A stretch of DNA of 5,526 bases from Desulfobulbus sp. (GTDB lineage: Bacteria; Desulfobacterota; Desulfobulbia; Desulfobulbales; Desulfobulbaceae), in assembly GCA_030602145.1 (NCBI GenBank), contig JAUWAH010000197.1, positions 1 to 5,526 on the forward strand, in the 5' to 3' direction. Shown here piece after piece: positions 4,698 through 5,526 of the stretch. The notes below the pieces were generated by a model that saw only the letters and a list, made by a program, of their open reading frames with translations, did not search any database and was not told the origin of the DNA. Positions within the stretch are counted from its first letter, which is position 1. Each line of letters opens with the position of its first letter. Both the position numbers and the translations under genes were made by a program.

Positions 4698-5526
4698 ATG
4701 CAAAATCTGACCAATTTGCGGCAATTTCTCGACCTTCTTCGCGACAACGGCCAACTGCTCACCATCGACACCCCCGTCGATCCCTATCTGGAAATCGCTG
4801 AAATCCACCGGCGGGTCATCGCCAAGGGAGGCCCGGCGCTGCTGTTTACCCGGGTCAAGAACTCCAGGTTTCCTGTGGTCACCAACCTGTTCGGGACTAA
4901 CCTGCGCCTGGAAATGGCGTTCGGCCGGCGGCCGCTCGATTTTGTGCGGGAACTGGTCCACCTGGTCGAAACATCCATGCCACCTTCACCGGCCACCCTG
5001 TGGAACGCCCGTCACCTCATGGCGCAAGGGTTGCGTGTCGGCCTCAAACGGGTCAACCGAGCCCCCATCCTGGCATGCTGCCAGCAGCCGACCCGTTTGA
5101 CCGAACTGCCGCTGCTCACCTCCTGGCACTCCGACGGCGGTGCTTTTGTCACTCTGCCGCTGGTCTACACCGAACATCCCGACGGTCTTGGCCACAACCT
5201 CGGCATGTACCGCATCCAGCGCTACGACGAGACCACCACCGGCATCCACTGGCAGATCCACAAAGGTGGTGGCTACCACTATTTTGAGGCCGAACAGAAA
5301 AACCAGGCCCTGCCCATGACCTTATACATTGGTGGGCCACCGGCATTGATGCTCGCCGCCATCGCACCGTTGCCGGAAAACATTCCGGAACTGCTGCTCG
5401 CCTCGCTGCTCCAGGGACAAAAACTGCACATGGCGACCGATCCCCGCGGAGGGCACCCGCTGGTCGCCGAGGCCGAATTTGCCATCAAGGGCAGCGTTCC
5501 GCCCCATATTCGCCATCCGGAAGGGC
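4698..5526 (+). CDS. UbiD family decarboxylase, N-terminal 276 residues (cut by window edge); menaquinone-type likely
   Basis: The frame is open from ATG 4698 to the right edge. UbiD enzymes use prenylated FMN to add or remove carboxyl groups on aromatic or conjugated acids, in the cytoplasm. The prFMN/metal-site pattern is visible: NLGMYR (167-172) gives the metal-binding Asn167 and the catalytic-network Arg172. His188 in IHKGGG and Glu231 in IPELLLASL match the other two metal ligands, and Glu275 in HPEG is the first residue of the EGPFG(D/E) motif. The spacing (N to R 5, E231 to E275 44) matches that of Aspergillus Fdc1 as I remember it. The usual GxDPA loop reads GGPPA here (about 211-215). 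That, together with MYRIQRYDETTTGIHWQIHKGGG-type sequence in two halves, points to the longer SCO4490-like group (about 580-610 residues) associated with futalosine-route menaquinone synthesis. No strong Shine-Dalgarno precedes the start. The family is sure; the substrate is inferred. Confidence 0.9.
   Translation, partial: MQNLTNLRQFLDLLRDNGQLLTIDTPVDPYLEIAEIHRRVIAKGGPALLFTRVKNSRFPVVTNLFGTNLRLEMAFGRRPLDFVRELVHLVETSMPPSPATLWNARHLMAQGLRVGLKRVNRAPILACCQQPTRLTELPLLTSWHSDGGAFVTLPLVYTEHPDGLGHNLGMYRIQRYDETTTGIHWQIHKGGGYHYFEAEQKNQALPMTLYIGGPPALMLAAIAPLPENIPELLLASLLQGQKLHMATDPRGGHPLVAEAEFAIKGSVPPHIRHPEG

Noticed and set aside
4679..4700. TTGACC as the -35 of a promoter for the UbiD gene.
   Set aside because: The start codon at 4698 leaves no room for a -10 element upstream of the gene at the normal spacing.

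Overview
The window looks like a chromosomal segment of a GC-rich, Gram-negative anaerobe. The best guess is a deltaproteobacterium (Desulfobacterota, Desulfobulbus-like). This rests on gene content: a starch/glycogen synthase of the variant type I associate with that group next to shikimate kinase, a CbpA/CbpM pair, RmuC, a glycine-zipper lipoprotein and a long-type UbiD decarboxylase. It is recalled similarity, not a database search. Coding density is high, and I see no mobile element, CRISPR array, tRNA, rRNA or obvious foreign island.

Layout: a divergent promoter region (about 782-921) separates two transcription units. To the left, on the minus strand, are shikimate kinase (aroK-like) and then the first 63 codons of a starch/glycogen synthase-like protein that runs off the left edge. 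Their stop and start codons overlap as ATGA. To the right, on the plus strand, is a tightly packed series: a CbpA-type J-protein, its modulator CbpM, RmuC, a glycine-zipper lipoprotein, a YjbQ/UPF0047 protein, a 75-residue protein of unknown function, and a UbiD-family decarboxylase cut by the right edge. Gaps are -4 to about 55 bases, so one or more operons are likely. No convincing terminator lies between the genes.

How they fit together: CbpA and CbpM are a known functional pair (DnaJ-like co-chaperone and its inhibitor). Shikimate kinase serves aromatic amino acid synthesis. The UbiD protein resembles the group linked to menaquinone synthesis by the futalosine route, which would also draw on chorismate from the shikimate pathway, though the two genes are in opposite transcription units. 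RmuC, the lipoprotein and YjbQ have no evident joint pathway with their neighbours.

This is mostly ordinary housekeeping sequence, and I found no strong candidate for an undescribed system. The items most worth a second look are the small unknown protein between yjbQ and ubiD, the synthase N-terminus lacking the usual lysine of the KTGGL motif, and the AT-rich inverted repeat in the divergent promoter region.
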